Shown here: one piece after another, positions 21,081-36,000 of the stretch
How positions within the stretch are numbered: position 1 is the first letter of the stretch
Layout: every line of letters begins with the position of its first letter
Assembly (NCBI GenBank): GCA_963969345.1
Contig: OZ017767.1
Span: forward strand, 8,807,547 to 8,871,546
Length of the DNA stretch: 64,000 nucleotides
Reading direction: 5' to 3'
Source: Turbatrix aceti
Taxonomy: Eukaryota; Nematoda; Chromadorea; Rhabditida; Panagrolaimidae
Notes under the pieces: generated by a model
What the model was told of the DNA's origin: nothing
Databases searched by the model: none
Seen by the model: the letters and a program-made list of their open reading frames with translations, nothing else
Position numbers and translations under genes: made by a program

Positions 21081-24000
21081 TTATGCTGCATCTTCTGAAA
21101 AATCATCACATTTCCAGGTGATTCTGAATCCATCACCGTTGGTTTCAGAATTTCCATTTGCGATGAACAAAAAGTCGTAATTGACACCCTGTGTTTTGGG
21201 CTGTGAGGATTCTGGTAGGCTTGGATTCTGAAATCAGTGGTAGATTACGGTCAGTTTTTATGGATTACGGTAGTTTCTAGAAACTCACGATGTAGCACGG
21301 AAGTCGGTAGTATGCGGTGTCTTCGTCGGGTGGATTGTCAATAGGCCAGCTGATCATGAGCAATCGATCGTCGGACGCCTTTACCGGTGTATCGACGCAG
21401 CCGTTGACCTCCCTGTCGGGTACAAGCCTGAGTACTTCGTACCTGATTCGACAGAACAGTGCACTGGGTAAACGAATTGAAAACTTTTGTATCGTATTAT
21501 TGGGATACTGTTTGGGATAACCAATTGGGGAAATGACACCGGTTTTTTCGTACATTGGCTCAAAGGTGTACTGCGTGTACTGTGAGCCTTGGAACTGTGT
21601 GCTTCCGGTTGTAAAGCTGTAGTACGATGCCGCATAGCCTCCGCGTACGATTGATCCGTCGCTTACAAAGGATATTTCCATGGTATTTTCGACCGATGCT
21701 TTGGGCGGGGGCAGATTTGTTCCACAATACTCGGCTTTCGTGGCGTTCACGTCATCTGGGTTTTCGTTGATCTGTAAGTGAACAAATTGAAATAAAACGA
21801 TATAAAAATCGCGCTCTGTCGCCCCGCAACGAAAAACCAGAATTTCGTTGAGAGACCCATCCATGCGCACGCGCTGTGGTCTCGAAGCGAAAACAATGCA
21901 ACAAACTGCGCACGTTGTGCTCTCGAAACGAAAAAAATATTTTCGTTATGAGAACCAACGATGTGCACGCTCCCCCCTGACACGAGCTGTACAGGTCTCG
22001 AAGCGAAAAACATACCACAACTTTATCATGCTTGCACCCCGGATCGGAAGTGATAAAGGGTCGCCGGAATTGCCAACGAGAACCGTATCTGAACGGTGGC
22101 GAATTATCATCCAGGATATGTCGCGAGCCATATCGTAGCCCAAACGAACGACGCATGGGCGCAAAGTATCCGTGTTCGATGTCAAAATCACTGAAGACGA
22201 GTAACAATCTCGCGTCTGAGCTTGTTACAAACTTTGTGATGCACGTGGCATTGATATCGTAAGAATTGGGATAGTTGGGTGACATGATCTGTCCTGACTT
22301 TGCCATGGATTTTGTCAGGTTGATTGTTCTGTTGCAATCTGAAGGAATCAATATTTTCGTGTTAAGACTTATGATACAGTATACCAGGCTTACCTCCAAG
22401 CGTTTGGTATGCAACCACGAATTTTGAAGTGTACTCGCTGGTTTTTAGGTAGGAAACTGTCATTTGAACGACGGCAGTCGTGGAAATATACTTCGGAGGA
22501 AGGATTGATCCACAGAATCTCACGACAGGTGGCCGAGCATCTGGCTTACCACACGCTGGATGCCGGCACTCTGCGGGCACACCCACGTCCCGGATTTCCA
22601 AAAACTCAAAGGGACAGGTCGAATCCGTGGATGGGAAGTTGAACTGCAGGAATTCGATTGAAAGAGGAGTGCCTTCGGCTGAGTAAAAGTGCATCCGGCA
22701 TCTGATATGCTGAAGGTCGATTCGAGTTCGTCCACCCTCGCCTTCAAAGCTGAGCTCGGTGGATTCGGCTTTGGCGGGGTACGTTCCGCCGCATTCATCT
22801 GAAAACAAAATTGTAGGACAGTATCCGATAATAAATACTCACTCTCAGTAGCACGATAGTCAAGTTGGAATCCGGTGAAGCCGTCTGCTAGATCGGTCTC
22901 AAAGTATACGTCTGCGGAGCCATCTGAGCTACGGTAGGATAAGGGGAAGTCTTTGAAGTTGCAGGTTGGGGGTAGGAGATAGGGACTAATTGTTCGGGGG
23001 CCGTCGTAGATCTGAAAATCACGTGGATGTAATTAGGGGAACCATCAAAGAACAAAAAACGTGAAAAAAGAATAAAACGCGCACGCAGCGCATTTCCAGT
23101 CGAGATACGGTCTCAAGTGGAAAATTTTTCTTCAAGGTTTTTTTTCATTTTCTCGCCGTTTTCATGTTTTTTCCCGCTATGCATGCCAAACTCACCGCCA
23201 AAAAGTCGAAGCACGTCGACAAATTGTTAGGCCTGACCCTCTTCCTGGTCTCAATATTTGCCGTAAGTAGCTTGAATTCAATTTGCTTATTTGCGCCACT
23301 TGTTATAAAGTTCCAGAGGCACCGTAAACCATTGAAGTACTTTCCATTGGCATCAGTCGGTGGCTTCAGTGTCTGCCATTGTTCTGTCGCTTCTATGCGT
23401 CCACCGCAGCCGGCATCAGCGCCTAGCGTCGTCGTAAGAACCAGTCTGAATCCACTCTTCGCAATTCCGTGATCAGAGTAGAAGTGAACTGTCATGTTGT
23501 TTTCGGTCGTGAAGAAGGAATGCTTCGGAGCATCTGTGCCACAGTAACTTCCTAGCGTCTTGTTCCCGATTCTGGGCTGCTGAATGCCGTCGTATATGGT
23601 CACGTAGTCAAAGTAGCACCCAGAAGACGATTCAATATCCATGGCTATGAATTTTCCAGAAATGATCCTGCCTGGAGGAGCTGTGATATTCCAGACGCAG
23701 TTCAGGTTATTGTGGTAAGTCAGGGGGTAACCGGGAGAGGAAACGATACCTGACTGCCGTTCCCCGGAATCTAGGAGATTGATTGTTCCTCCGCATTCTG
23801 CGAGAGCATAGGAAATCCTGAATCCTCGGTACATCTTGTTCGGGCCTTCCATGAAGGTGGAATTGGTAACGAATTTGACACCGATAGGACCGTAGACCGA
23901 GATCGGAGCAATGTTGTCTGCGTTCTGGGTTTTTGACCCACAGAGGAGCAGAACTCGTTTCTTGTGATTCAAATCGAAGATTTCGAGATGGTCAGATGGG

Positions 24001-27000
24001 CAGTCCTCCGTCTGGTCGAAGCTAGTCAGCGCAGATCCGGGTACAGCGGCTGGTATCGCGGTGTGGGATCTGGATAATTGGAAGTCCAGAACTTTAAGCG
24101 TGATAATAGGAACAGCATCGTTGGGCAGGGTTGGATAGATGAACCACTCGCAGACCATGTCGTCGTTCGGGTAGTGATCCGGGTAGAAAGGTGATGAGAT
24201 AACTCCGTGGCTTAGCTCCATCTTAGATCCGCAAACCGCCTTCCACTTCATCCGGAAACCCTTTGCTGTCATTTCTGCGTTGCTCGAGAAGTACACTCTC
24301 GCTCGGTTCGACTCCGCGACGAAGGGCGGCGGCAGCGAGTACCCACACAGGGGTTTAGACCTTTCTTCGTGCTCGAAGTAGAAGTAGTAATCTCCAAGCG
24401 GAGCTAGTGCTCTGGAATGTAACTCCTGGGAAATCAGAACATAGTCGTGGTCGCAAGTCATCCCCAAATGCGCAGCTTCCACGTCAAAGAACTCGAAGTT
24501 GATAGCTATATGATATCCCAGTGGCACCATAAGATCCCACGTGCAGTTTGCCATGTTAGGATAATCTTTTGGATAGTTGGGAGATTCGATAGAGCCTGCC
24601 ATGGCCTTGCTCGTGAATCCGCATCCGCCTTTCTCGGAGTAATGCACGAATTCGTAGGTCAGCTTCCATCCCTTGAGTTCGACTGCATTGTTTGTCTTCC
24701 AGAGCATCGTCAGCTCCCGGCCTCGGGAACGGAGCACTCTGAATCTCTCCGGGATCGGGTTAGCTTCGTTGTTGCAGAATGTGTGAAGGATCGAATGCAT
24801 GCCTTTGCCTTCGGCGATGGAGAGCTTGTCGAAAGCGCATTCTACGTTGTACTCCACGTCCATGAATGTCGCGTTTAGTTTTACGATCATTCCCTCGGGA
24901 GCTTCGAAGTACCATAGACAGTGCTCGTTTTTGTAGTACTGACCCTCGTCGAAGTGGGGTGATACGATTTCACCTGTTTGGTCGGCTGAGGGACCGTAGT
25001 GGCCTCCGCATGCTGAAAAAATGACTTATTGGGATGGGAGTACGATAGATTGTTAAACATACTGTAGAAATTAATTTTCAACCAAAACTCGAGGGCGGGA
25101 TTCAGGTATGGATCGTGTGGATTGTTGACCATTAGGATATCGATAACCTGGTTAGGCAGTATGAGATCGGTTGTGTTGTTTGACGACGTCGCGTTACAGA
25201 CTACTTCATTGATTGACCATGGCTCGGGATTCATGTCCTTGATTATGATTCTGTTCCCACCGCCACAGGTTTTTAGGAATCGGGTTGATCTGATTTCGTA
25301 GAATGACAACAGGGTTGTGCCCATTTCAAATGGACGGATTACCCGGATGTGACAGAATGCTGAAATTAGGATTTGAAATTAGTCTATGTAACTTTTTAAT
25401 TTCACAAAAACTCACATCTCGCACCAATCGCAAAATCGGTATTTCCACGTTCAATGGTCAAATTGCCAACTCGTACACGGACATTCTTGCGCACAACTTC
25501 GCTGCACGACTCGTTGGCCTTGATAGCAGATACCTTCTGGTAGACCATCTTCCAGGGCTTTTGCAATTTTGTTTCATCGACTATCTTCCATGGACTCTGA
25601 ATCTGTGAGAGATCGGAGTAGATCACGGTAGCCAGGTCGGCAGTTGACAGGAATGTGGTTTTATTCGAGCAGAATTGTTTGTACTGCTGCCGAAGGTTTG
25701 AGCGAGCGATCATCGGGCCGTTGAAGATTTCAATGTCTGGGAAGCACTGATTTTTGCCTGATTTGAGATAAAAGCCCTGAAAATTATTGGATTTTGGATG
25801 GGGTGAAAATGTGTTTTTTTATCGTGTCATACAAGCAAGCACAGAGTTTATTGTGCTGGTATGTTACTTGCGTTGTGTGACGCATGTGTTACAAAGCGTA
25901 ACGCATTGTTTTTTTTTGTTTTCATGTATGGTGTCAAAATGTAAGAACTTTGCGTATCGTTATTATGGACACTGACACACGTGTTCCAGTGTTACATATT
26001 TTCACACAAAGTTACTATTTGTAACACAATTCTGAATACTTTTCTGGCACTTAATGACAACTTACATTTTCACCGTTATCAAAAAGAAACTTGATAAAGT
26101 ACCGATACCCCATACCGGCATCGAAATTCCAAATACACTTCAGATGTTTGATGAATCGATCTGGATATCCTGGCAGCGTGATTTCACCTCGCTCGTCATC
26201 AATATTGCCACCACATTGGTACTCCGAAGCACTGACTTCGAGATCAAAGCCGCACTTCTGGAGCGTGCAATATATGAGCTGCATCTTATTTGTCGAATTC
26301 GCATGAAACTGAACGGTTACAAAGTCTTCCTGAGATTGAAGCTTGTCTTCTGGAGTCAGAATCCTTTCACATGTTGGTGGCATGATGTATTCACCGGTGG
26401 CATTACCGTCCCTGATGGCCAGAAAATCCTCGGTACAGTTTGGACTATGGTTGACGTTCATGTGCTTGATCTGGGATTCGACAAAGTGCCGAGCCGGGGC
26501 CTTGACTGTCCATTGGCACTGCTCGACTCGAGGGTAGGGATAGGGGAAATCGGTACTCTGGATAGACGATACCTGGGCTTCCCGGAGGACAATTGATCCA
26601 CCACAAGACGCAACCTCGTACGTAGCGTTGAAACCGCCAGACTGGATCATGCTGTCGGTGACCAGGTGGACGAACAAGCTCGTTCCAGATGATACAATCG
26701 TGTTCGGCGCCGAAGATCCGCAGTAACGACCGATTAGTGGACTTCTTTCTGATGGACCATCCCTGATCTCGAGGTAATCGTACTCGTCGCTACAGTCATC
26801 TTGAGGCGAATTCTGCAGGTCAAAAGTATGGGGATCAACTGTGAGCTTGACGCTGTGGCCGGGCATTGTGTGAATCGTCCATTGACAGTCGATGGAATTA
26901 GGAACCCTCTGGGGGAACTCCGGAGAAAAGAAGTGTTTGGACGGAGTTGTAGCGTCCACCCACAAGTTTGGAGCGCTGCAATCCACGACCATTTCTTCGA

Positions 27001-30000
27001 ACCGGATGTTGAAACCTCTGCCTGAAGGGTTCAGTCCTGTTTGGTACTTGATGTACACTTTGCCGTCGTAGATTTCTTCGAGCTTGGTTTTTCCACACCG
27101 ATGAGGTGCATTTATCTCGGTTGGTGTTAGGGGGTTGAACTGAAATTATAATTATTATGAAGTTTGTCTCGAGTGATATTTTTGGTTATCGATTTTTTTA
27201 ACATACCATGTACAGGTAACTTTCTCCACAAAATCCCGGAGATCCCTCCATATCGATATCAATGGTGACCTTGATTTGTCTTGTCGAACGTAACACCAAT
27301 CCCCAAAGACAGGTCATGTTGGATCTTTGAGCCCTCGGCCAACCCGGGGAAGTCAGATTATGGTCAAATGGTGTGCCCTCGTCGGTGTAGTATTCGACAG
27401 CGTTACAGCCAAGTTCGTAATCCAGTGTAAAACCGGTATTTGTTCGTGAGCGATCGGTCAGGAAGTACATAAACATGGGTTGATGGAACGTGTATGCCGG
27501 AGGCGTCGGCAAACTCGTCATTGAGCATATTTTGATCCATGATTGTGATATGACTTCTGATGGATATAGCTCGCCGACACTAAATGCAACGTAGTCAAAG
27601 AGACAGCTTGGATGGGGTTCTAGGTCAAGTTTTGTGATCTGAAAAAAATTTTGATAAGACGAATGATATCAAAATTTTCACCCTGATTTTGAGATTGCTG
27701 AAGTACACTTTGTGGAATGTATACTTGCACCGCATCAAGTTCATGTACTTGCCGTCTGAACCGCTAGGGGAGGAAAGGGATTGCGTTTCGGATGTTGGGA
27801 AAATGTCTTCGCCGCACGTCCAATCTGTAAGGTATTTTCTAATTTTTACAAAAAAATATGTCGAATTCAAACCCTCAGGTGAAGCTGTAGTTGTGTTGGC
27901 AGTAATTTTTCTGTACTCATTGGGACTGACTTCCTTCCATCGGATTCTGAAGTAATAATTGTCTCCTATGTTTTTGTAAAGCACCTTGACTTTATTTTGG
28001 TCAAATGCGTAGGTGCGTTCCTGTTCGGCATCATCAGTTGAAATCACTCTGTTGCGTAGCTGGACTATACAGTCCTCATCTGCGCACTCGTCGGGGGTAA
28101 ATGATAGAACATTTTCTCCTCTTAAATCCAATTCTTCGACTATGATAACTATTCTATTTCCTTCGGATGATGTTTCAAGATTCCACGTAATCGATGATTT
28201 TTCGCGTAGAATTGATGGGGGTGGTAATTCGATGATTCCGGGTTTAGGATGCTCCTGGATTCCTGAAAATGTTTGTTGAAACACAACGGTTTCTCATGCG
28301 TAAGTATTTACCAAAACGAGCTTGAATGTTCACGCCGAAATTCTGGTCGCCGTCGAACGTGTCTTCTAAGTATTCGTTATATTCATCGTTGTTGTTGTCG
28401 TTTTCTACCGTTGATGGTCGATACCTCAGACGAACGTAAGCCGTTTCGTATTCAAATGAAGGTATGTTGTTGCTACCGCAAAATCTGTGCACCGGTGATC
28501 CGTGATCTGATCCGTTGCGAACTTCGATGAAGCTATCCATGCAATCTTCGTACTTGGGCATATTTAGGCCCGATACGGATAGAAGCACTTTTGATCCATG
28601 TTTTGTGCTAAAAGTCCATTCACAATCCAAAGGCTTGCTTTTATCGTGAATGCGAACATCGACTATTCTGGGTTGATCGAAGTTTGCGCTTCCGCAGACT
28701 GAAATTATTTTTGGAAAATTAAAAATGTTTTGGTTACTTGTAAATCGTACATTGAGTTTCCAAACCGTAGGTAATGAGGTACTGTCCCGCGTCACGTCCT
28801 GGGTTTGTGATTAGCTTTATCACATCGCTGTCACACGTGCTGAAGTCCATTGACAAGTCTGTACCTGTGTTCAGTGCTCTGAAATTCAAGTAAATATTTC
28901 TCTAGAAATTTTTTTTGCTTGCTTACTTGGAGTTATTTGGCGAAAAGTTGCCGCATTCAAGGTCAAAAGTAGCTGTACCTGATGTTGCCGTCGCAAATTC
29001 TTCTATTGGTAGGTATTCAGTCTTGAGGAACAACTTGTCGCCATCCGCATCTGGATTCCGGGTAAAGAAGAAGCTACAGGCTGTGTCAAGGGGTTTCAAA
29101 ATGAAACTCTGGACTTCGTTTGTTGCGGTCAATTTTCCGCCACATTTTATCGTAATTGTCATCGACAAACCAGGCAGGACGACTTCTTCGTCGCTGGATG
29201 ACGTGACAGGTTCTCGAGACGACCCGACGAATACAATAGTGGCTTTTTGGTTGTTTGGGTCGATGACGAAGGGCTGTGTTATGGGGACACAAAGGCTTCG
29301 AATGAGTTCCATAGAATCTGGCTCGTAGATCGATAGTCCGCCGCTGATGAACATCTGACTTGCCGTGCAGCTGAAAAAAATGGTTCAAACTGTATGTCAT
29401 TGTAAATGTCTAGAAATGCTGTTCTTACTTTTCATCTAAGCTTTCAACGATATACAGGCCTTTGAATGCCATTGCTAGTTTTTTAACTGTTATCTCGAGT
29501 AGGTATCCGGGACGCGCGGTGACATTCCAAGCGCAGACCGTGCCCGGAGGATACATTTTGGGGAAGTTGGGCGACATAAGGGATATTGGATTTGTTGAGT
29601 TCACTGAAAAAACGCAGAATTTTATTTAGTTTGCTTTGTATACAAAGTTTTAGTCTCAAAAACAAACCCGTAATTTCTCCACCACACGTCGCCTGATCCA
29701 TCTTATCGGGAACCTGAACTCCAAACTTGATAAACTGAACTCTAGCCTTGAATATGCCATTGTCATCTTGGTTTTTCATATGGTTGTCCTTCCTGAACCG
29801 CAGAAACGCGGTGAGTTTGTTGGTGTAACTGGTATAATTAAAGTTTCTCATGAGACCGCACAGTATTTTGTTGGGCACGGAAGTCAGACTGGCGTCAGGG
29901 AAGAATTTTATGCCATCGAACGATGCATCGTCAGCGCCACTGTCAGCTGCCAGTTGATATCTGCTCGAAACTTCGCATTCATGTGAGCTGTCTGGCCTGC

Positions 30001-33000
30001 CCAAAAAGTGTCCATATTCGATGCTGAGTAGTACTACGTGTCCTGGTGGCGCGGTGATTGTGTATTGACACTCGCGATCCATATCAAGGTTGGCAAAGTC
30101 ATCGGTCAAAATGAGGAGCTCGGTGTTGTTGGTTCGAATGACGCCACCGCATCCTATGGTTTCGTAAGACAGGTAGAAGCCGTTGTTGGGGGCTGCGCGT
30201 TGGCTCGTGTACTCGATACTCAATTTGTTTTCTTTTGACATCAAATCGACGATGCTGTAGTCTCGACAGAACTTGAAATTACGGCTTCGTGGTTCAATGT
30301 CAGTTCTTGAAAGGGTGTAATTCTCGATTTCATTTTTGTTCAGTCGAATGAACGATGGACACTCAAAAGCAAGGTCGTCGTCGTTGAGCTGGAATTTGTG
30401 GAAGAGAATACGGATTCGCGTGCCCGGAGATGAGATAATCGTCCACTTGCAGCTTGTTGATTCGGCGGGAGATAACTGTAATTGACATTATGAATAATTT
30501 GCTTTTTATAAAACTGTCATTGCTTTTATCATTTTATAAATATGTATTTTTCTACATTAAAAATGTAAACTGTATACGGTGCTCTTTGTATACACATCTT
30601 CAGTGCACTAAAAAAAACATAGAATGACCTACCTGTCCTGGATACCCAGGTGACTGAATAGTGCCTTGGAAATCCGTTAATACAATATTCGAACAATCTG
30701 TCGAAAAATATCCTAGGAATCCAAAATGCCCGCCGTAATAGCTGCCACCCTGTTGAACGTATCGAACGGTTATTTTGTTTCCAGAAGCCGTAATAGGCGT
30801 GGTACTGATCTGCTGAATGCAAAACCGTTTCAGCAGGCTTGGAACATCACCTGACGCATCCACGATATCGATTTTGTTTGTCGCATGAGAATCGCAGAAA
30901 CCGCCGATGTCAGAATTCTGAATGTCAATAAAGGGGAATGTGAGACGGACTCTGTTGCCTTCGGCAACCGAAACTGTCCATAAGCAATTTCTAGACATAG
31001 AATCCTTAATCGGGTATTGCGGAGCAGAAATGAATCCACTCAGGCCGGTGACGTGGCCTCCACAGCCCGAAGCGTACTGTTCGAATTTGATTCGAATATA
31101 GGTAGCAGTAGGATCTGATGTGGACAAACTGATGAATATGGCATTACCTTGGGTTGTAAACTGTCTTGGTACATGCTTATCACATGGCTGGATAATGTCG
31201 TGTCCTGGAAACGCAGGCGACGTGAGCAGACGCCCGTTTCGAAGCAGGAGGTGGCCTCCGTTGCACGGCATTGTCATGTTCTCGATTTTGACCAGCATTC
31301 GGTGATTCGTTGGCAGCATGATGACGTAGTCACATTTTGAAGCACGTGGAAACTGGGTTCCGTTGAATTCTACTGTACCTTCGGATTCAATGATTGTACG
31401 GTCACATTCATCCGCAGCGTTGACTGCTCGGTAGTTGGCTGAGAATCCGGCACCGTGGATGGAACGATCTGACATGAAGACGATGGCCATTGTGTTTCCG
31501 GTGGAGGATATGGATGGGGGCTTTGTTACGCCGCAGAACCTAGAAGGCAATTTTTTTAATTTAACGGAATCAAATTTTCGTATTCTTTTTAAATTGTGAT
31601 TAAATTTAACTGTGTTTCGGTATACAATGGTGTTGATATTTTTTTACTTACGTTCCAATTGCCGGAGCATGATCATCGTCATCTGTATATCCCCCGTCGA
31701 AGATCCTGACGCTATCATATCCACATCCCTCCTCCTTAGCGACATTCTCGACGTCAAAGATATCGAAATCCAGACGAATCCTGCTGTCTGCATCCACCAT
31801 GATGAGATAAACGCAGTACATGTGGGCTTCATACTTTTTCGGGTAATTTGGTGACGTAATAATCCCTGTCTGCGACGTGTAAATTCCACCACAACCAACA
31901 TCGTAGACTTCATAATCGAAGACAAAGCCTTTGTTGTCCTCTGTGTTGCCACTGGTACTGTAGGTTATGTGGAATGGAGTAATGCCGGAAGTTACGACTT
32001 CACCGTAGGGCGCGATGAGTGGATATCTGGAGCAGTAATAGCGGTGGTTGATGTGAACGTTGGACTTGTGTCCGCCCTGGAGCTCGATGTAGTCCGTGCT
32101 GTTGCTCTGCTTCTGCTGGTAGAAGCACTCCGAAACACTCGATGTTAACTCAATTTCCCTGAATTTTATCCTGATTGCCTGTTTTGGAGTAGCGTGGATA
32201 CGGTAAGTGCACTTGAATGGCACTTTAGAACCATGGGGGAAGTTGGGGGTTATAATCGTGCCATTGGCATCGTCGAAGTCCAGTTCACAAACTGAAATTA
32301 TACGGGTTTTGGAATTTTTGGAATTCAAAAGAAACTCACTATTTTCGTACTTGAGCTTGAATCCTCTTCCAGACAAAATCGCGTCCGTGACAAATTTGAT
32401 ATCAAAATAACTGTTAGAGAAAATTCCACGAGGAGGTAAAATGTTACAGAACAAGCCGCCGCGGGGCATGATTCTGAGGTAATCACCCTGACAATTGTTG
32501 ATACGATATCGTCGTCCGAGGGATGCCTCGGTAGTTGCAATGTCAAAATCGAGGAATTCGATTCGCACTTTTCGGGCTTCTTCTGCGACGGGACTTGCAG
32601 AGTCTGATTCAATGGAGGCATTCAGAATCCAGTTGCAACTGAGATTTGGCAAGTATCTGTAGCCGTAGTTGGGGGACTCAATGATGCCTGACATGACGCC
32701 GTTCGCGTCAGGAGTTATGGTGCCACCGCAGCCTGTCGGTACTGGAATTTTGAAAAATTATAAAAAGAATGCATTTACGGTAAAAACTGTAAAGTCGATG
32801 TATCTTTTTTTTATAAAAAAACTGAGCGAAATTGAAGCATTAAAAACTATTTATGTATATTTTTATATTTGGTGAAAAACTGGAATGGCTTTTTGGCCTA
32901 AAAATGTAAAAAAAGAACTCACATTCCAAAACCCTGTAGTTCAGCGTGAAACCAACGCCGCACCATTTGTTGTCAGAATCTCTCGAACAATCAACGACCC

Positions 33001-36000
33001 CAGATTGTTCGTCGGCTTCGAGTCGATTGATTTTGAAATAAATCGTTGCGTACCTGGTCGTCGTGCGTAGGACCTGCTTTTCAATCTGAGATTCACAAGC
33101 TGTTAATATTTGTGTTCGATTGACCGCAGTCTGGTGGTCGAAGATTGTCAGAGAGTTCACGGAGCAGTTGACCGAAGTACCGGTGCCCATCTTGATAGAC
33201 TCCAATGTCAACTCAATGTGGTACTGTGGAGGTACAGAGATGTACCACGCACACGCGTCTTCGTTGTGTACGTCGTAGTAGGAAATCGAGCCTTCATTGG
33301 AGGTGAGACGGCGTCCGCAGCGCGGATTCACTGCTTGCCAAGCGATTTTCAGGGAGTTGATCAGCTTGTGGGATCGGGTTGTGAATACCAGGTGAGCTGC
33401 GTTGCCTGAAAAGGATGGAGAATTTAAACTGTCGTACACTGTAGTTGATAATTGTTTGTTAGATAAAACTCTTAAAAAAATAACTGACCAGTGTATTATC
33501 GATTTCAAAAGTAAAGTATAAAACCATACCTGAAGTATAAAACGGTGTGCTGTTGTTCGGAGCAATGTTGTATCCGTAACAGAAGTCCCCAATCATCATC
33601 GCGTCTTCTGCTGCGCCATCGTAGACCGTCAAATTGGATATACTGTACTTGCATCCTCCACGCAGCGTGACCATGACGTGCGAAATGTTGACATCAATAA
33701 ATTTGATCTCAATCACTTTTCTGGAATCCATGAGCTGAATAGTCCAAGCACAGCGTTTTGACTGATTTTCAATGGATATCATAGAATTGTAATCAATGAT
33801 ACCAGTTTCATTATTGGTGTAAAAATCGCAGCCTTCAGAGAGAAGTTCACACCTTCTACCATGGAATCCTGGATCACAGAAACAGAGTCCAAAGCCAATG
33901 CACCGACCGTGTCCATTACATCGTTCGGGGGTACAGGCAAGCGAATTCTCGCATCTTAGTCCGTCGTATCCAATTCGGCACCTGCAACGGACGTTGCCTT
34001 CATCTGTTTGGATACAGGTGCCTCCATTGGAGCACGTTTCATTCGTACAGGATGTGACGTTGATCGGCTGGCACCCGATAGGACCCAGACCGTCGCCTTC
34101 GTAGCCGAATGGACAGACACACTCCAACGCTGGTTGGTCTTTGCATGTTGCAAGTTCGTGGCAGGGTTTGTCGTCGCACGGTGAAGCCTTGGTACAGGTG
34201 ACCCCATCACCTTTATAGCCCAAGGGGCAGGAATCACAGAGGTACCCGCCGTGGGTGTTGATGCACCTCACTTTCGGGTCCTTGCTGCAGTCATTTGAGA
34301 AGTCATGCGCACATTCATCGAAATCCGCACAGTGGATGCCGTTGCCGATGAGGCCAGGCGGACAAGACGTGCATTTGAACCCGCCGGGGGTATTCATGCA
34401 CCCCGCTCCGGGGTAGCAAGGGTTCTCGGCGCATTCATCGATGTCCAAACAAACTGGGTTCACTGGGTCGAGAGATTTTTTAAATCCGACGTGGCAGATG
34501 CAATCATATCCGTCTGAGGACTCGATACAGTGTCCATGCTCACCGCAGAGGTCGAGACTACAGGATGCCTTCCGGGTCTCGCAACGCACTCCGTGAAAAC
34601 CGTCTCCGCAATGACAGGTGAAGCCTCGGATCTTGTCGTGATTTGTGCAGGTCGCGTTGTTCTGGCACCCGAGAAGCGTTCCGGCATACTGTGCGCATTC
34701 GTCGACCCTTGTTTCACAAGACTTGCCTTCAAAGTAGTCCGGACAGATGCATTGGTACTTTTCGATGAGATCAATGCACGTTCCACCGTTTTGGCAAGGT
34801 TGTTCCAGGCAGGAATCAACTTTGACGGATTTGACGAGACTTTGAACGTCTTGCACAATTCGCTTTAGAACTTTGTGGATTTTGGATGTGAGCCTGCGAT
34901 TGTCTTTTTTTGAGAGAGTTTTTATGCTTTCTTCGATTTTTGATAACTAAAAAACTGGACTTCAGCAGGTCTGAAACTGGAAGCGATCATTAGAATGCAA
35001 ACCCGAGTTTGGAAGCCTGATTTTGTGGTTTCTGCAGAATCCATGAAAACGCGGAGGTTTTCCTTCACCGAATCAAGTTCTTCGGTGTTGCCGTGCAAAA
35101 GCGAATGAACTTTTGCGATTTCGGTCTAAAAAGGTAGAATTTTTTGGAATAACTGGAAATAGTAGATTACTAGTTTCAAATTTTTTACAAAATCAAAAAA
35201 TGCATTTATTGACAGAAATGCAGTAAACTGTAGTAGAGTCTAGACTTCTGAGTAAATTCGATGAAACTGAAAATCTGCGTGAGTTTCTACAATTCAAAAA
35301 AATTTGCATATCCATTCAGTTTTTGTCATTTTTTCATCTCACACGACTCATTCCATTCCCAAGTTCGCGTCTTGCGTCTTGTCTGTCTGCAGTTCAGTCA
35401 GTGAGTGTCAGTCATGGGAATTCCAGAGGGCGACTACGAAAAAGGCAAGAAGGTTTTCAAGCAGCGGTGCCTTCAGTGCCACGTCGTCGATAGCGCCGCT
35501 TCCAAGACGGGTCCTACGCTTAACGGTGTCATCGGTCGCAAGAGTGGTACTGTCCCCGGCTTTGACTACTCGACTGCCAACAAAAATAAGGTAAACTGGG
35601 GGATGTGGTGTAAATTTATTTATTTTTTTGCAGGGCGTAACTTGGAATCGAGAAACCCTTTTCGAATACCTCAAAGAACCCAAGAAGTACATTCCGGGCA
35701 CCAAGATGGTCTTTGCCGGACTCAAGAAAGCCGACGAGCGCGCAGATCTCATCAAGTACATCGAAGTCGAGGCTGCCAAGGCTCCCGGCTCGTAGGCTAC
35801 CTTTGTCGTGGATTTTTTGGTGTAACAATCGGAATAAAGACAAAAACGTACCGAATTTGGCAAGGATAGAATGTTGGTTTTGCCGAACATGATGGCGCCA
35901 CCGTCGCCGATGCGGAAGGTTATGTTTTTTTCTTTACCTGCGTGGAAGTACATGTTGCCATCGATCATTATGATGCGGGATCTGGAAGGGATTAAACTGA

